Positions 1-7,835 are shown, numbered from the stretch's first letter. The stretch: DNA of 27,804 bases from Anaerolineae bacterium (GCA_016931365.1 JAFGEY010000170.1:1-27804), one strand, 5' to 3'. Notes: generated by a model not told the origin, from the sequence alone. Numbers and translations are program-made.

Positions 1-629
1 ATCTGCTCGCGGATAAAGCGTGTCGCGTCGTGGATCGAGCGCGGCGTATTGCCTTTCCAGCGCGCAAGGCGCGTCCAGATCGGCACCCACAGCGGGTTGA
101 GCGCAGCCATAAAAATCTGCGTCGAGCTGGCAAAAAGGTTTTGGACGGGGTACGAAACGCGGCGCATCAACTGCGTGTACCGCTCCCACAGCTTGAACAA
201 CGGCGTAATCGCGCGCCGGGCCGAGCGGGCCGGCACCGACGGTATCGCGCCGGAATAGTTATAGAACATGTCAAAACCGCGCTTGAACCCGTTGTTAAGC
301 ACGCCGACTAGCGGGTTGTTGCAGAATGCGGTGGTGCGATAGCCGCGCTCGCGCAGCCGGTCGGCCAGGGTCTTGAAGCGCGGGTCGAGCGCATCGCTCG
401 ACTGGATGGTCATGTGTGTCGTCGGCGGCTCGCCGCTGAACATCGAAGCGTGTGAGGGAATCGTCCACTGTGCAGGAGCAACGGCACGCTCAAAGAGGAT
501 GGTTTCCCGGGCAAAGGCATCGAGGCTGGGGGTGGTGCCACGATTGTAGCCGTAGCAGCCGATACGATCCAGACGATGCGTGTCGAGGACGATCAGGACA
601 ATGTTACAAGTTTGATCAGTGGTGTGCAC
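1..629 (-). CDS. Sulfatase-like hydrolase (alkaline phosphatase superfamily), 3' end outside window
   Basis: An open frame runs leftward from a GTG at 627-629 to the window edge (about 209 codons), so only the N-terminal part is present. The translation begins VHTTDQTCNIVLIVLDTHRLD, then GCYGYNRGTTPSLDAF and AQWTIPSHASMFSG. This is the order of motifs in sulfatase-family proteins: a hydrophobic strand with a metal-binding Asp, the TPSLD segment, then the nucleophile loop. The loop reads T-I-P-S-H where classical arylsulfatases have C/S-x-P-S-R, so the residue normally converted to formylglycine is Thr and the Arg is His. Such TxPSH variants are common in bacteria and their substrates are mostly unknown. 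No signal peptide is visible. No ATG is available in frame before an upstream stop, so the GTG start is chosen; its ribosome site is weak. Possible substrates are sulfate or phosphate esters or lipid-linked groups. Confidence 0.8.
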   Translation of the reverse strand, partial: MHTTDQTCNIVLIVLDTHRLDRIGCYGYNRGTTPSLDAFARETILFERAVAPAQWTIPSHASMFSGEPPTTHMTIQSSDALDPRFKTLADRLRERGYRTTAFCNNPLVGVLNNGFKRGFDMFYNYSGAIPSVPARSARRAITPLFKLWERYTQLMRRVSYPVQNLFASSTQIFMAALNPLWVPIWTRLARWKGNTPRSIHDATRFIREQ

Positions 630-715
630 AAGTTCTCGTTTCTCGAATTGATGGTTGCTGGTTGAAACACCTCATGCTGGTCACCGTTGCCCGATCTGAG
701 GTCCGACGGCGCACT

Positions 716-744
716 ATGTTACCATCATTGTGTCCTAAAGGCAA
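716..744 (-). promoter_or_regulatory. Candidate sigma70 promoter for the sulfatase-like gene
   Basis: Read on the minus strand, a -35-like TTGCCT (739-744) is followed after 17 bases by TAACAT (716-721). It lies about 90 bases upstream of the GTG start. The match to consensus is moderate. Confidence 0.35.
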
Positions 745-779
745 GTGCGTCTTGCATTCAATGCGGTTTGTGCCAGTCA

Positions 780-808
780 TTGTTTCCTTGCGCCGACGGT
801 GATATAAT
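780..808 (+). promoter_or_regulatory. Promoter of the aldo/keto reductase gene
   Basis: TTGTTT (780-785) and a perfect TATAAT (803-808) are separated by 17 bases, about 45 bases before the start codon. The promoter of the DapA-like gene at 10163-10191 has the identical hexamers and spacing. Confidence 0.7.
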
Positions 809-856
809 CCCATCAGATTTATGAAATGATCGAGATCAAACGAGAAAGGATCAGTG

Positions 857-1846
857 ATGATGAACATGCGACAATTCGGCAACACGGATTTGCTCTGCTC
901 ACCGATCGGGTTTGGCACCTGGGCGCTGGGCCACGGCTACGGCGACATCGACGACGATCAGGCCGCGCGGGCGATGCTGGCGGCAATCGACGGCGGGATC
1001 AATCTGATCGACACCGCCGAGGTGTACGGCCCGTATTTGTCCGAAGAATGGGTCGGGCGCACGTTGGGTGCACGCCGGCGCGAGATCGTGCTCGTGACCA
1101 AGGTTGGCTACAGGTACGACGCACAGGGCAAAATCGCCGGGCGCAACTCACAGAGCGATCACCTCATCGCCCACACCGAAGACTGCCTCAAACGCTTGCA
1201 AACCGACTGGATCGACCTGCTGCTGATCCACTGGCCCGATCACGATACCCCGCTCGAAGAGACGATGCGCGCGTTGGAATTGCTCAAGGCGACCGGCAAG
1301 GTGCGCTATACCGGCGTCTCTAATTTCAACGTCGAGATGCTGACAGAGTGCAAAAAACACGGTACTCTGATCGCCAATCAGGTCGGCTATAATCTTTTCG
1401 ACCGGCGGATGGAAACCCACATCCTGCCTTACTGCCGGCAAAACGGGCTCGGCTTTATGGCCTACGGCTCGCTCTGCTACGGCCTGCTTGGCGGGACATT
1501 CACGCCCGAAACGACCTTTATCGACTCGGACTGGCGCAGCAAGGGCAAGGCCTTTGGCCTGCCACTGTTCCAGAACGACCATTGGATCAAAGAACTGCGA
1601 GTGGTGGATCGGCTCAAGGCGCTGGCCGCACGTTACGACAGGACAGTGGCGCAACTGGCCATCGCCTGGGTGATCGGCCATCCGGCGGTGACAGTGGCCC
1701 TGGTAGGAATGCGCACCGTACAAGAATTGGAGGAAGACATCCAGGCTGCCGAATGGACGCTGAGCGACGATCTAGGCGCAGAGATCGGCCGCATCTTTCA
1801 AGAAGAAGGTGTGCCGACCTACGTCGACGCGCCGCAGGCTGTCTAG
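857..1846 (+). CDS. Aldo/keto reductase
   Basis: A roughly 329-residue NAD(P)H-dependent oxidoreductase of the aldo/keto reductase superfamily, predicted to be a cytosolic TIM barrel. Counting from the GTG at 854, the catalytic tetrad is visible: Asp53 and Tyr58 in LIDTAEVYG, Lys83 in LVTKVGY and His126 in LLIHWPD. The segment GVSNFNVEML and the C-terminal VALVGMRTVQELEED, which contacts the cofactor phosphate in this family, are also typical. An AGAAAGGA ribosome site at 843-850 sits 6 bases before ATG 857 but only 3 before GTG 854, so ATG 857 is preferred; ATG 860 is also possible. The gene is monocistronic: its own promoter lies upstream and a strong hairpin terminator follows. Substrate is unknown; related proteins reduce sugars, aldehydes or ketones. 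Confidence 0.93.
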   Translation: MMNMRQFGNTDLLCSPIGFGTWALGHGYGDIDDDQAARAMLAAIDGGINLIDTAEVYGPYLSEEWVGRTLGARRREIVLVTKVGYRYDAQGKIAGRNSQSDHLIAHTEDCLKRLQTDWIDLLLIHWPDHDTPLEETMRALELLKATGKVRYTGVSNFNVEMLTECKKHGTLIANQVGYNLFDRRMETHILPYCRQNGLGFMAYGSLCYGLLGGTFTPETTFIDSDWRSKGKAFGLPLFQNDHWIKELRVVDRLKALAARYDRTVAQLAIAWVIGHPAVTVALVGMRTVQELEEDIQAAEWTLSDDLGAEIGRIFQEEGVPTYVDAPQAV

Positions 1847-1876
1847 CACCATATCGATAGGTCCGCCTATGGAAGC

Positions 1877-1914
1877 AAAAGCGGCCCCCGCCTCGAGGCG
1901 GGGGCCGCTTTTTT
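1877..1914. terminator. Bidirectional intrinsic terminator between convergent genes
   Basis: A perfect palindrome with a GC-rich core, AAGCGGCCCCCGCC on one arm, its complement on the other and a TCGA loop, is flanked by A's on the left and six T's on the right. It can end both the aldo/keto reductase transcript and the converging secretion-ATPase-like transcript. Confidence 0.92.
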
Positions 1915-1929
1915 GGGGGCAGCTAAAAG

Positions 1930-2937
1930 CTATTTGAGCCAACCCGGCTTGACTTCAGTATACTCGAACTGCCCGGTTACGCGATTGTAGCGCATCAGCG
2001 GCTCCAGTACATAGCGACGGTTCTCGATTCCGCGCAGTTCGACGATGTCGACGAGCTTGCGACTGCCGTCGGGCAAGTGCTCCTGGTAAGTGATCAGCCC
2101 CAGGCCCGAAGCGATCAGTTGGCGAATCTCATCCAACCCCAGGCCCAGATCGGCCATCAGGCAGAACGACTCCAGCCGGTTGAGCGCGTCTTGGACGCTT
2201 GTGCTGTGGATGTGCATCAGGCTGCCATCATAACCGGAGCCCAAGTGCTGCAATGCCGCCGCCGCGATCGGCCCGTCTACATTGCCGACGATCAGGCGGT
2301 CGGGGCGCATCCGCGTGGCCGCGACCAACAAGTCTTCAAAACCCAGGTTGGCCGGCCCACCGGCCTCCAGGCGTACCACGCGCGGATTCTCGACTTGCAT
2401 CTCGTAGACCCGCTCGACGATAACGATCCGCTCTTCGGGCGGCGTCAACTCGACGATCCGGCTGGCCAACGTCGTCTTGCCCGAGCCTGTGCCGCCGGAC
2501 ACCAGGATGTTGACCCGGCCAGCGATGGCGCTTTTGAGCAGGTCGTATGCCTTTTGCGGCACCGAGTTCCACGCGATCAACTGTTCCCACGTCGGGCGCG
2601 CCCCATAGATCCGCCGCAGCACTAGATGCGGCCCGTCGACGGCGTTGGGCGGCACTATGGCCATCACCCGCGAGTGATCGGGCAAACGCAGGTAGCCGAC
2701 CGGATTGGTCGCATCCAACCTGATGCCGTACAGCCCAAACAGCCCGTCGATCAGAGCCTGGAACTCATCCGGCGACGAAAAGGGCGACTCGACCTGCTCG
2801 ACGTTGCTTCCCCCGCGCGAAACCAACACGCGATCATAGCCGTCGATCATGATTTCCCAGATGCTGTCATCGGCAAGAAGGGGATCGAGAAATGCAACAA
2901 TTTTGATAATGTCCTCAGAACTCACTGTTTTGTTCAT
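1930..2937 (-). CDS. CpaF/TadA-type secretion ATPase-like protein with altered Walker B
   Basis: A 335-residue protein of the type II/IV secretion (VirB11/CpaF) ATPase family. The N-domain matches the CpaF pattern (SIWEIMIDGYDRVLVSRGG, LPDHSRVMAIVPP, LVLRRI). The C-domain has a perfect Walker A, GGTGSGKTT, near residues 147-154, followed by RMRPDRLIVGNVDGP, HIHSTS and ALNRLESF. In typical CpaF proteins the Walker B region reads RPDRxIxGEVRG. Here the catalytic Glu is Asn (codon AAT at 2281-2283, residue 219), and the acidic-box IED is changed to VER. Nucleotide binding is probably kept, but hydrolysis may be weak or altered. A GGAGG site 6 bases before ATG 2937 decides the start; the in-frame ATG at 2949 lies inside that site. 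No tad, pilin or membrane partner genes are nearby, so its role is unknown; a regulatory or degenerate paralogue is possible. Confidence 0.85.
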   Translation of the reverse strand: MNKTVSSEDIIKIVAFLDPLLADDSIWEIMIDGYDRVLVSRGGSNVEQVESPFSSPDEFQALIDGLFGLYGIRLDATNPVGYLRLPDHSRVMAIVPPNAVDGPHLVLRRIYGARPTWEQLIAWNSVPQKAYDLLKSAIAGRVNILVSGGTGSGKTTLASRIVELTPPEERIVIVERVYEMQVENPRVVRLEAGGPANLGFEDLLVAATRMRPDRLIVGNVDGPIAAAALQHLGSGYDGSLMHIHSTSVQDALNRLESFCLMADLGLGLDEIRQLIASGLGLITYQEHLPDGSRKLVDIVELRGIENRRYVLEPLMRYNRVTGQFEYTEVKPGWLK

Positions 2938-2981
2938 TTTGTCCTCCATCTGAACGATTCATATGGCCCCGTCTTGCACTT

Positions 2982-2990
2982 ATCATACCA
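2982..2990 (-). promoter_or_regulatory. Candidate extended -10 promoter for the CpaF-like gene
   Basis: On the minus strand TGGTATGAT forms an extended -10 element about 45 bases before the start codon. No good -35 is visible. Confidence 0.4.
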
Positions 2991-3050
2991 GATTCGGGTC
3001 GTTTGAACATCCGCCAAGACCACAGGGGCATTCCCCGCACCTTGCACAGT

Positions 3051-3500
3051 TCAGCGATGGGGGACGAGCCACCCGCGCTGCGCGGCCAGCATCGCCGCCT
3101 CGGTGCGCGACGAGGTGCCGGTTTTGTTGAATACCGAGTTCATGTGGAACTGGACGGTGCGATCGCCGATGCCCAGCCGGTAGGCGATTTCCTTGTTGGT
3201 CAATCCCTGCGCGGCCAGGGTCAGCACCTCTTGTTCGCGGGGCGAAAAGGGGTGATCCGGGGTCGATTGAGGCATATCGAGCGAGTCGCTCATATCCTGC
3301 GCCTCGGCCAGGGCCTGCCGGGCCAGCTCGCCCAGCGTGGCGACGGCCATTCTCGCGGCGTGGTTGTCCGGCGGCAGGGCGCGCTCGTAGGCGCGAACCT
3401 GATGCAGCATCAACTCCAGGGCGTCGATCAGCGCCGCAAGCTGCGGCCGCGCCGCCGGGCTGAATTCCTCTGTCGTTGCTCGATGCGAGTGATCGTCCAT
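3051..3500 (-). CDS. LuxR-type HTH transcriptional regulator
   Basis: A 149-residue protein ending in a LuxR/GerE DNA-binding domain (about residues 85-149): FSPREQEVLTLAAQGLTNKEIA, then IGDRTVQFHMNSVFNKTG. The first 80 residues are mostly helical with no receiver Asp motif, so it is not a classical response regulator. The start at ATG 3500 is preferred because an AAGG-type site lies a few bases upstream; a TTG at 3569 would add 23 residues. It follows the ABC exporter genes on the same strand with a gap of about 240 bases, so it might be read from that transcript. Its ligand and targets are unknown. Confidence 0.8.
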   Translation of the reverse strand: MDDHSHRATTEEFSPAARPQLAALIDALELMLHQVRAYERALPPDNHAARMAVATLGELARQALAEAQDMSDSLDMPQSTPDHPFSPREQEVLTLAAQGLTNKEIAYRLGIGDRTVQFHMNSVFNKTGTSSRTEAAMLAAQRGWLVPHR

Positions 3501-3740
3501 CCCTTGCCTTGGAGACAAACTTGAGCCTGCGCCGGTCGAGTAGCCGAATTTGAGGCGTATCGAGACCAAGCAGATACCATTATCTTACCACAAGATCGAT
3601 TCGTTGGCCTCCGTCATTGCCCCAGGGTGATCGGCAGATTGGCGCGAGATTGGTACCTATCCTAGAATTGCTCTCGCCCCTATCCCAGGGAGCGAAACCC
3701 GCCCCGAGACGGAGCTCTGAGCGAATTTCAGGATAGATTT

Positions 3741-5675
3741 TTAGGCCATCGCTATTTCTTCGGCCATCGTCTTCGCTGCACCAATGTCTCCCTGCCACAG
3801 CCGCTGCATTTCTTCGCACGTCCCCAGCAGGTCGTCCAGCCTGCCCTCCGCCTCGACCCGACCCTCTTTGAGCACGATGATGTGGTCGGCGCGACGCAGC
3901 GCCGGTTTGCGATGCGATACGACCAGGCACGTTGCGCTGCGATGATCGAACACCCGCTCCCACAGCGTGCGCTCGGTCTCGACATCCAGCGCGCTGGACA
4001 GGTCATCGAACACCAGCAACTCGGGATCGCGCACAAACATGCGCGCCGCCGCAGCACGCTGACGCTGCCCGCCGCTGATCTTGACCCCTTTGGCGCCCAA
4101 CATGGTATCCAGGCCATGCTCCATGTCAGCCAGGTCTTGCTCCATCACCGCCAGCCGGATCGCTTCCCGGATGTCCACCTTGTCTTCCGGCAAGCCCATC
4201 AAGATATTGTCTTTGAGCGATTCGCTGAACAACAGCGGCACCTGTGAAGTGTATGCGCTGCGCGGCGGGGTGAAAAAGGAGGCCGGATCGTCCACCACCT
4301 GGCCGTTCCAGTGAATCTCGCCCGCATCTCTGGGCAGCAGCCCCAACAACGCGCGCAGCAAAGTGGTCTTGCCCGCGCCCACCCGCCCGGTGATCACGGT
4401 GAATGAGCCGCGCTGTACGTTCAGGTCGATGTTTTCCACGCCGCGCCCCGTGTCGGGATATTTGCAGGTCAGGCCGGACACGCGCAGCCCATCCAGGCGA
4501 TGCGCATCCGTTTTGGCCGTAAAAGGCACATCGGGCAGTTCGCCGCGCATGTACACCGGCCCGTGCTGCACCAGCGTCTCGGCCGGCTCGCCTTGCAGCA
4601 GCCGCACCATCCGCCCCAGCGATACGCCGATCTGCTTGTACCAGGCCCAGAACCAGCCCAGCATGGCCGTAAAGTCGGTGACAAAGCCCAGGTAAAAGAC
4701 AAACAGGGCAAAATCGCCCACCGTAAACGCTCCGCTGCGAATGGCCTGGCCGGCGAGCATCAAAATGGCCCCGGTGCCCAGGTTAACGGCATTCCAAAAG
4801 ACCGAGTGAAACACCTCATGAAACAAGCGATCTTTGAGCGCAGCTTGACGATGCGTTTCGTTAAGCTGTGCAAAATGATCGAGCATGCGCGGTTCGGCGG
4901 TGGCTACCTGTACTGCCTGCGCCGCGCCAAACATCTCGCCAAGAAAATCGGTGATGCGCCCGTGCGCTTTGCGGCGGGCCTTACGGTAAGCCTCGACGCG
5001 CTTGACGGCCAGGTTGGCAAAAACAGTCACGATGACCAATGGCAAAAAGACGATCAAGGCCACGCGAGCGTTGATGCTCAACATCACCATCATGGCGACG
5101 ATGGCAAAGATGCCGAACGAAAACGGAAAGATCATCTCGATGACAAAGCCGGAGAACTCGTCCACGTCGCTGCGAAAACGGCTGATCGCCTCGCCGGGCG
5201 AGTCGGGCACCGCGCGCGCGCCGGGGCGGTCGAGGATGGCGTTGAGCAGGTTTTTGCGCAGCAGGGCACCAAAGATAAAGCGGTTAAACACATTCAGGCT
5301 GACGTCGCCAAAGACAAAGATGGCACGGCCAACGGCCGTAGCCATCACCAACGCGCTCAACGTGTACGGCGTCAATCCGGCCTGCGCATCGCCGGTCAGG
5401 GCGTTGAAAAAAGCGCGCATGATAAACCCGGTGATCTGAAAGCCCACCGCAAAGACGATGACATTGACCACCACCAGGGCCAAATACAGCCACGGCTGGA
5501 ACAAGGCCAGCCTGAGCAGGTATTTCCAGGTTGGCAGTTTGGGCAGGTCGTCCTCAGGTTTGGATGGTTGGGAAGCTGGGTTGTTAGGTGGTTGGGTGGT
5601 TGGGTCGTTGGATGGTTTGCCAACTTGCTTTTTTGCCATCTTGCGCTTTGCCGTTTGCGCTTTGCCCTTTTTCAT
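3741..5675 (-). CDS. ABC exporter half-transporter, subunit with degenerate ATP site
   Basis: A 644-residue fused permease/ATPase of the ABC exporter type. After a 45-residue Lys-rich and then Pro/Asn/Gln-rich tail come about six membrane segments (residues 55-370) and a nucleotide-binding domain: Walker A GRVGAGKTT near 430, Q-loop TSQVPLLFSESL, signature ISGGQRQ near 531, Walker B LLVFDD near 551-557, D-loop SSALD and switch His in VVSHRKPALRRADHI. The catalytic Glu after Walker B is Asp, the mark of the non-hydrolysing site in heterodimeric exporters. Its ATG overlaps the stop of the upstream half-transporter by four bases (ATGA), so the two are translationally coupled and probably assemble as a heterodimer. 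The substrate is unknown; lipid, peptide or drug export is plausible. Confidence 0.93.
   Translation of the reverse strand: MKKGKAQTAKRKMAKKQVGKPSNDPTTQPPNNPASQPSKPEDDLPKLPTWKYLLRLALFQPWLYLALVVVNVIVFAVGFQITGFIMRAFFNALTGDAQAGLTPYTLSALVMATAVGRAIFVFGDVSLNVFNRFIFGALLRKNLLNAILDRPGARAVPDSPGEAISRFRSDVDEFSGFVIEMIFPFSFGIFAIVAMMVMLSINARVALIVFLPLVIVTVFANLAVKRVEAYRKARRKAHGRITDFLGEMFGAAQAVQVATAEPRMLDHFAQLNETHRQAALKDRLFHEVFHSVFWNAVNLGTGAILMLAGQAIRSGAFTVGDFALFVFYLGFVTDFTAMLGWFWAWYKQIGVSLGRMVRLLQGEPAETLVQHGPVYMRGELPDVPFTAKTDAHRLDGLRVSGLTCKYPDTGRGVENIDLNVQRGSFTVITGRVGAGKTTLLRALLGLLPRDAGEIHWNGQVVDDPASFFTPPRSAYTSQVPLLFSESLKDNILMGLPEDKVDIREAIRLAVMEQDLADMEHGLDTMLGAKGVKISGGQRQRAAAARMFVRDPELLVFDDLSSALDVETERTLWERVFDHRSATCLVVSHRKPALRRADHIIVLKEGRVEAEGRLDDLLGTCEEMQRLWQGDIGAAKTMAEEIAMA
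5557..5672 (+). repeat. Low-complexity tracts inside the ABC gene N-terminus (GGTTGG-type and TTTGC-type)
   Basis: The plus strand from about 5557 to 5620 is an imperfect series of GGTTGGG/GGTGGTTGG units, followed to 5672 by TTTGC-rich units. On the coding (minus) strand they give the tail segments TTQPPNNPASQPSKP and KKGKAQTAKRK. The start of the protein is therefore made of repeat-derived sequence. The G-rich strand has several GG/GGG runs. Confidence 0.7.
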
Positions 5676-7495
5676 ACCAACACCTCCTCCATGCCTGTCT
5701 GAAGCAGGCTGTAGAACCGCGAGTTGGGATCGGCGGCCAGGTTGGTGCGCTGGCCATACTCGCGGATGTGGCCGTCCTCCAAGATCATGATCTCGTCGGC
5801 GCGCTGCACCGTGCCCAGCCGGTGGGCGATGATGATCGCCGTGCGATTTTGCACCAGCCGGTCCACCGCCCGCTCGATCAGGTGCTCGGTGGCCGGATCG
5901 AGGCGGCTGGAGGCCTCGTCGAGGATGACCAGTCCCGGGTCGCGCAAAAAGATGCGCGTAAACGCCAGCAACTGCTGCTCGCCGGCCGAAAGCCCGCTGC
6001 CGCCCGATTCCAATTCAGTGTCCAGGCCGTTGGAGAGAGAATGAAACCAGTTGCCCAGCCCCAGGTCATCGATCACCTGCAAGATTTTCTCATCAGGGAT
6101 ACTGGGATCGAAAAAAGTCAGGTTGTCGCGCACGGTGGCGTGAAAAAGCTGGATGTTTTGCGTGACCATCCCCACGCGCTGCCGCAGATCGAGCAGCGAC
6201 AAGCTGCGGATGTCGGCGGCGTTGCCGTTGGTGCCCAGGCAGACCGCGCCCTCGTCGGGGTCATACAGCCTGAATATCAACCGTGTCATCGTGGTCTTGC
6301 CGCTGCCGGTGCGCCCCAGCAAGCCCAACACCGTGCCCGGCTCAAGATGAAAGGTCAGGTCGTGCAAAACCCGCTCCTTTTCCCCCTCATCTCCTTTTTC
6401 CTTGTCTACTTGCCCCTTGTCTCCCTGTTTCTCCGAATCATCATAGCCGAAACACACCCCGCTAAACTCGACCGACAGCGGCCCGTCGTCCAGACGCCCG
6501 TGGATGGCCTGAGCGGGTTCCTTGATCTTGCTCTCCACGTCAAACAGCTTGCGGATGCGCGAGATGCTGGCCGTCGCTTGCTGCAAGGTCTGCATCTGGC
6601 GGGTGATGCGACTGATCGGCATCATCAACATGTTGCTGTAATAAAAGATAATGTACACCGTGCCGATGGTGATTTTGCCCTGCGTGAACAGATACGCGCT
6701 CATGGCAAAGGCCACCGCATTGCTGAGCGCAAACAACAGCTCGGTCAGGTTGAGCATAATGTTGAACATCAGCACGGCTTTGAGCGTCTTTTTCATCAAA
6801 TTGCGCATCAAGCCGTAAAAGCGGCGCATCACATAGGGTTTGGCCCCACTGGAGCGGATGTCTTCGGTGCCGGCCATGCGCTCTTCCAGAAAACCAAACT
6901 GCTCTGCGCTGGCCTCGCGCTCGGCTTCCCAGTGTGGCGCGGCCATGTTGCGCATGCGCCACAGCGCAACCAGCGCGATCAGGGCAAAGACGCTCAAGGC
7001 CAGGCCAACCTGCCAGTCTTCTCGAAACAGCAAGACCAGCACGCCCACCAGCAGCAGCGCATTGCCAAAAACCTGGATCACAAACTGGGAGAAAAAGTTG
7101 GACAGGGCATTGATGTCGCCGTCAATGCGCTCGATCATCTCGCCGGGCGTGTGCGCGTTGTGAAACGACATATCCAGGTACAGGCAATGTCGGGCCACGT
7201 CGGCGCGCAGGGCATTGGTGGCCGTCCAGCCCACATTTTCGCCGACATAGGTCGCCACAACCGAGATGATCTGCTGGGCCAGTGCCACGCCCATAAAGAG
7301 CAGCGCAAACTGCCACAACATATCCATCGGCTTGTCCGACTTGGCCAGATCGATGAACTGGCGCATGATCTGCGGGTTGACCAACTGCAAGCCAATGTTG
7401 CCGAACAGCAAAACGGCCAGCAAGGCCACCCACATCCACTGCGGTTTGAGGTAATTGACCAGCAGGTTCCAATACTGTTTGAGAGGAATCTTCAT
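5672..7495 (-). CDS. ABC exporter half-transporter, subunit with catalytic Walker B
   Basis: A 607-residue fused permease/ATPase, first gene of the exporter pair. Membrane segments fill about residues 15-330. The nucleotide-binding domain has Walker A GRTGSGKTT near 395-402, Q-loop MVTQNIQLFHATV, a non-standard signature LSAGEQQ near 501 (instead of LSGGQ), Walker B LVILDEASS with the catalytic Glu near 526, D-loop SRLD and switch His in IIAHRLGTV. The signature change and the partner's Glu-to-Asp change fall in the same composite site, as in heterodimeric exporters. An AAGGAG site 5 bases before ATG 7495 sets the start; upstream in-frame starts as far as 7573 lie in the leader. Residues 354-374 form a charged insertion (see 6374-6434). 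Expression is probably controlled by the structured leader at 7496-7619. Confidence 0.93.
   Translation of the reverse strand: MKIPLKQYWNLLVNYLKPQWMWVALLAVLLFGNIGLQLVNPQIMRQFIDLAKSDKPMDMLWQFALLFMGVALAQQIISVVATYVGENVGWTATNALRADVARHCLYLDMSFHNAHTPGEMIERIDGDINALSNFFSQFVIQVFGNALLLVGVLVLLFREDWQVGLALSVFALIALVALWRMRNMAAPHWEAEREASAEQFGFLEERMAGTEDIRSSGAKPYVMRRFYGLMRNLMKKTLKAVLMFNIMLNLTELLFALSNAVAFAMSAYLFTQGKITIGTVYIIFYYSNMLMMPISRITRQMQTLQQATASISRIRKLFDVESKIKEPAQAIHGRLDDGPLSVEFSGVCFGYDDSEKQGDKGQVDKEKGDEGEKERVLHDLTFHLEPGTVLGLLGRTGSGKTTMTRLIFRLYDPDEGAVCLGTNGNAADIRSLSLLDLRQRVGMVTQNIQLFHATVRDNLTFFDPSIPDEKILQVIDDLGLGNWFHSLSNGLDTELESGGSGLSAGEQQLLAFTRIFLRDPGLVILDEASSRLDPATEHLIERAVDRLVQNRTAIIIAHRLGTVQRADEIMILEDGHIREYGQRTNLAADPNSRFYSLLQTGMEEVLV
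6374..6434 (-). repeat. In-frame pyrimidine-rich low-complexity insertion in the ABC ATPase domain
   Basis: The plus strand is a tract of CTCCTTTTTCC, CTTGTCTACTTG and CCCTTGTCTCCCTG-like units. On the coding strand it encodes a hydrophilic stretch, EKQGDKGQVDKEKGDEGEKE, placed between the first two strands of the nucleotide-binding domain, before HDLTF. Related exporters normally have only a short turn here, so this looks like repeat sequence taken into the gene. Confidence 0.6.
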
Positions 7496-7619
7496 CTGTA
7501 CTCCTTGTTGTAACAACCGGGACAAAACAAGTCGCCCCCGACCTGTCCAGCACATGCCTGAAGGGGCGACCACGAATCACAAATAGGGATCAATGGGTTG
7601 TCCCGGTCAACACAAACTC
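7496..7619 (-). promoter_or_regulatory. Structured 5' leader of the ABC exporter operon
   Basis: The leader between the promoter and the start codon can fold into nested stems. The outer stem pairs ACCGGGACAA (plus 7598-7607 read on the minus strand) with TTGTCCCGGT (7516-7525), 10 perfect pairs. Inside it GTCGCCCC (7563-7570) pairs with GGGGCGAC (7531-7538), 8 perfect pairs. A third small hairpin, GTTG-TTA-CAAC, lies directly beside the AAGGAG ribosome site and competes with the 3' arm of the outer stem. No known riboswitch class is recognised. Confidence 0.5.
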
Positions 7620-7647
7620 ATTATAGCACAAAATCAGCGCGCATCAA
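7620..7647 (-). promoter_or_regulatory. Promoter of the ABC exporter operon
   Basis: On the minus strand TTGATG (7642-7647) and a perfect TATAAT (7620-7625) are spaced by 16 bases. Transcription would start near 7613, leaving a leader of roughly 115 bases. Confidence 0.65.
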
Positions 7648-7835
7648 GAACAAAAGTTCGATTTTTCCTCCTTTCCCCGCCGCACAAACGTCACACCCAT
7701 GATCTTGATGATCAAACCAGCACGTCTGTGACGCATCAGGCCAGAGCACCTTGCCAGTGTATCATACGTTTCGCTCCTTGTCCATACGAAATTTTTCGTA
7801 TTGGCAGATCACTCTTTGTATACTAATATTAGATC
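7648..7835. other. Intergenic region with palindromes, no gene seen
   Basis: No credible gene is seen between the exporter promoter and the terminator of the Agl23-like gene. The stretch holds a near-perfect 18-base palindrome, ATACGAAATTTTTCGTAT (7784-7801), and a perfect 10-base one, CTAATATTAG (7823-7832). Either could be an operator or part of an AT-rich structural element; both lie too far from the exporter promoter for a simple repressor site. Confidence 0.4.

Noticed and set aside
3003..3030. GGGGCATTCCCC hairpin after the LuxR-type gene
   Set aside because: The stem has only four pairs and no T-run, so it is not supported as a terminator.
3570..3740. Short inverted repeat near 3671-3695 between the exporter and the LuxR-type gene
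   Set aside because: It has a bulge and no T-run, and no convincing promoter was found; left unannotated.
4500..5702. A 400-codon plus-strand open frame
   Set aside because: It lies antisense to the ABC exporter gene, which has complete family motifs. Its composition (His, Gln, Asp-rich) is typical of an antisense shadow.
5588..7513. A 641-codon plus-strand open frame
   Set aside because: It is antisense to the other ABC half-transporter and shows no domain motifs; its length only reflects codon bias on the true strand.
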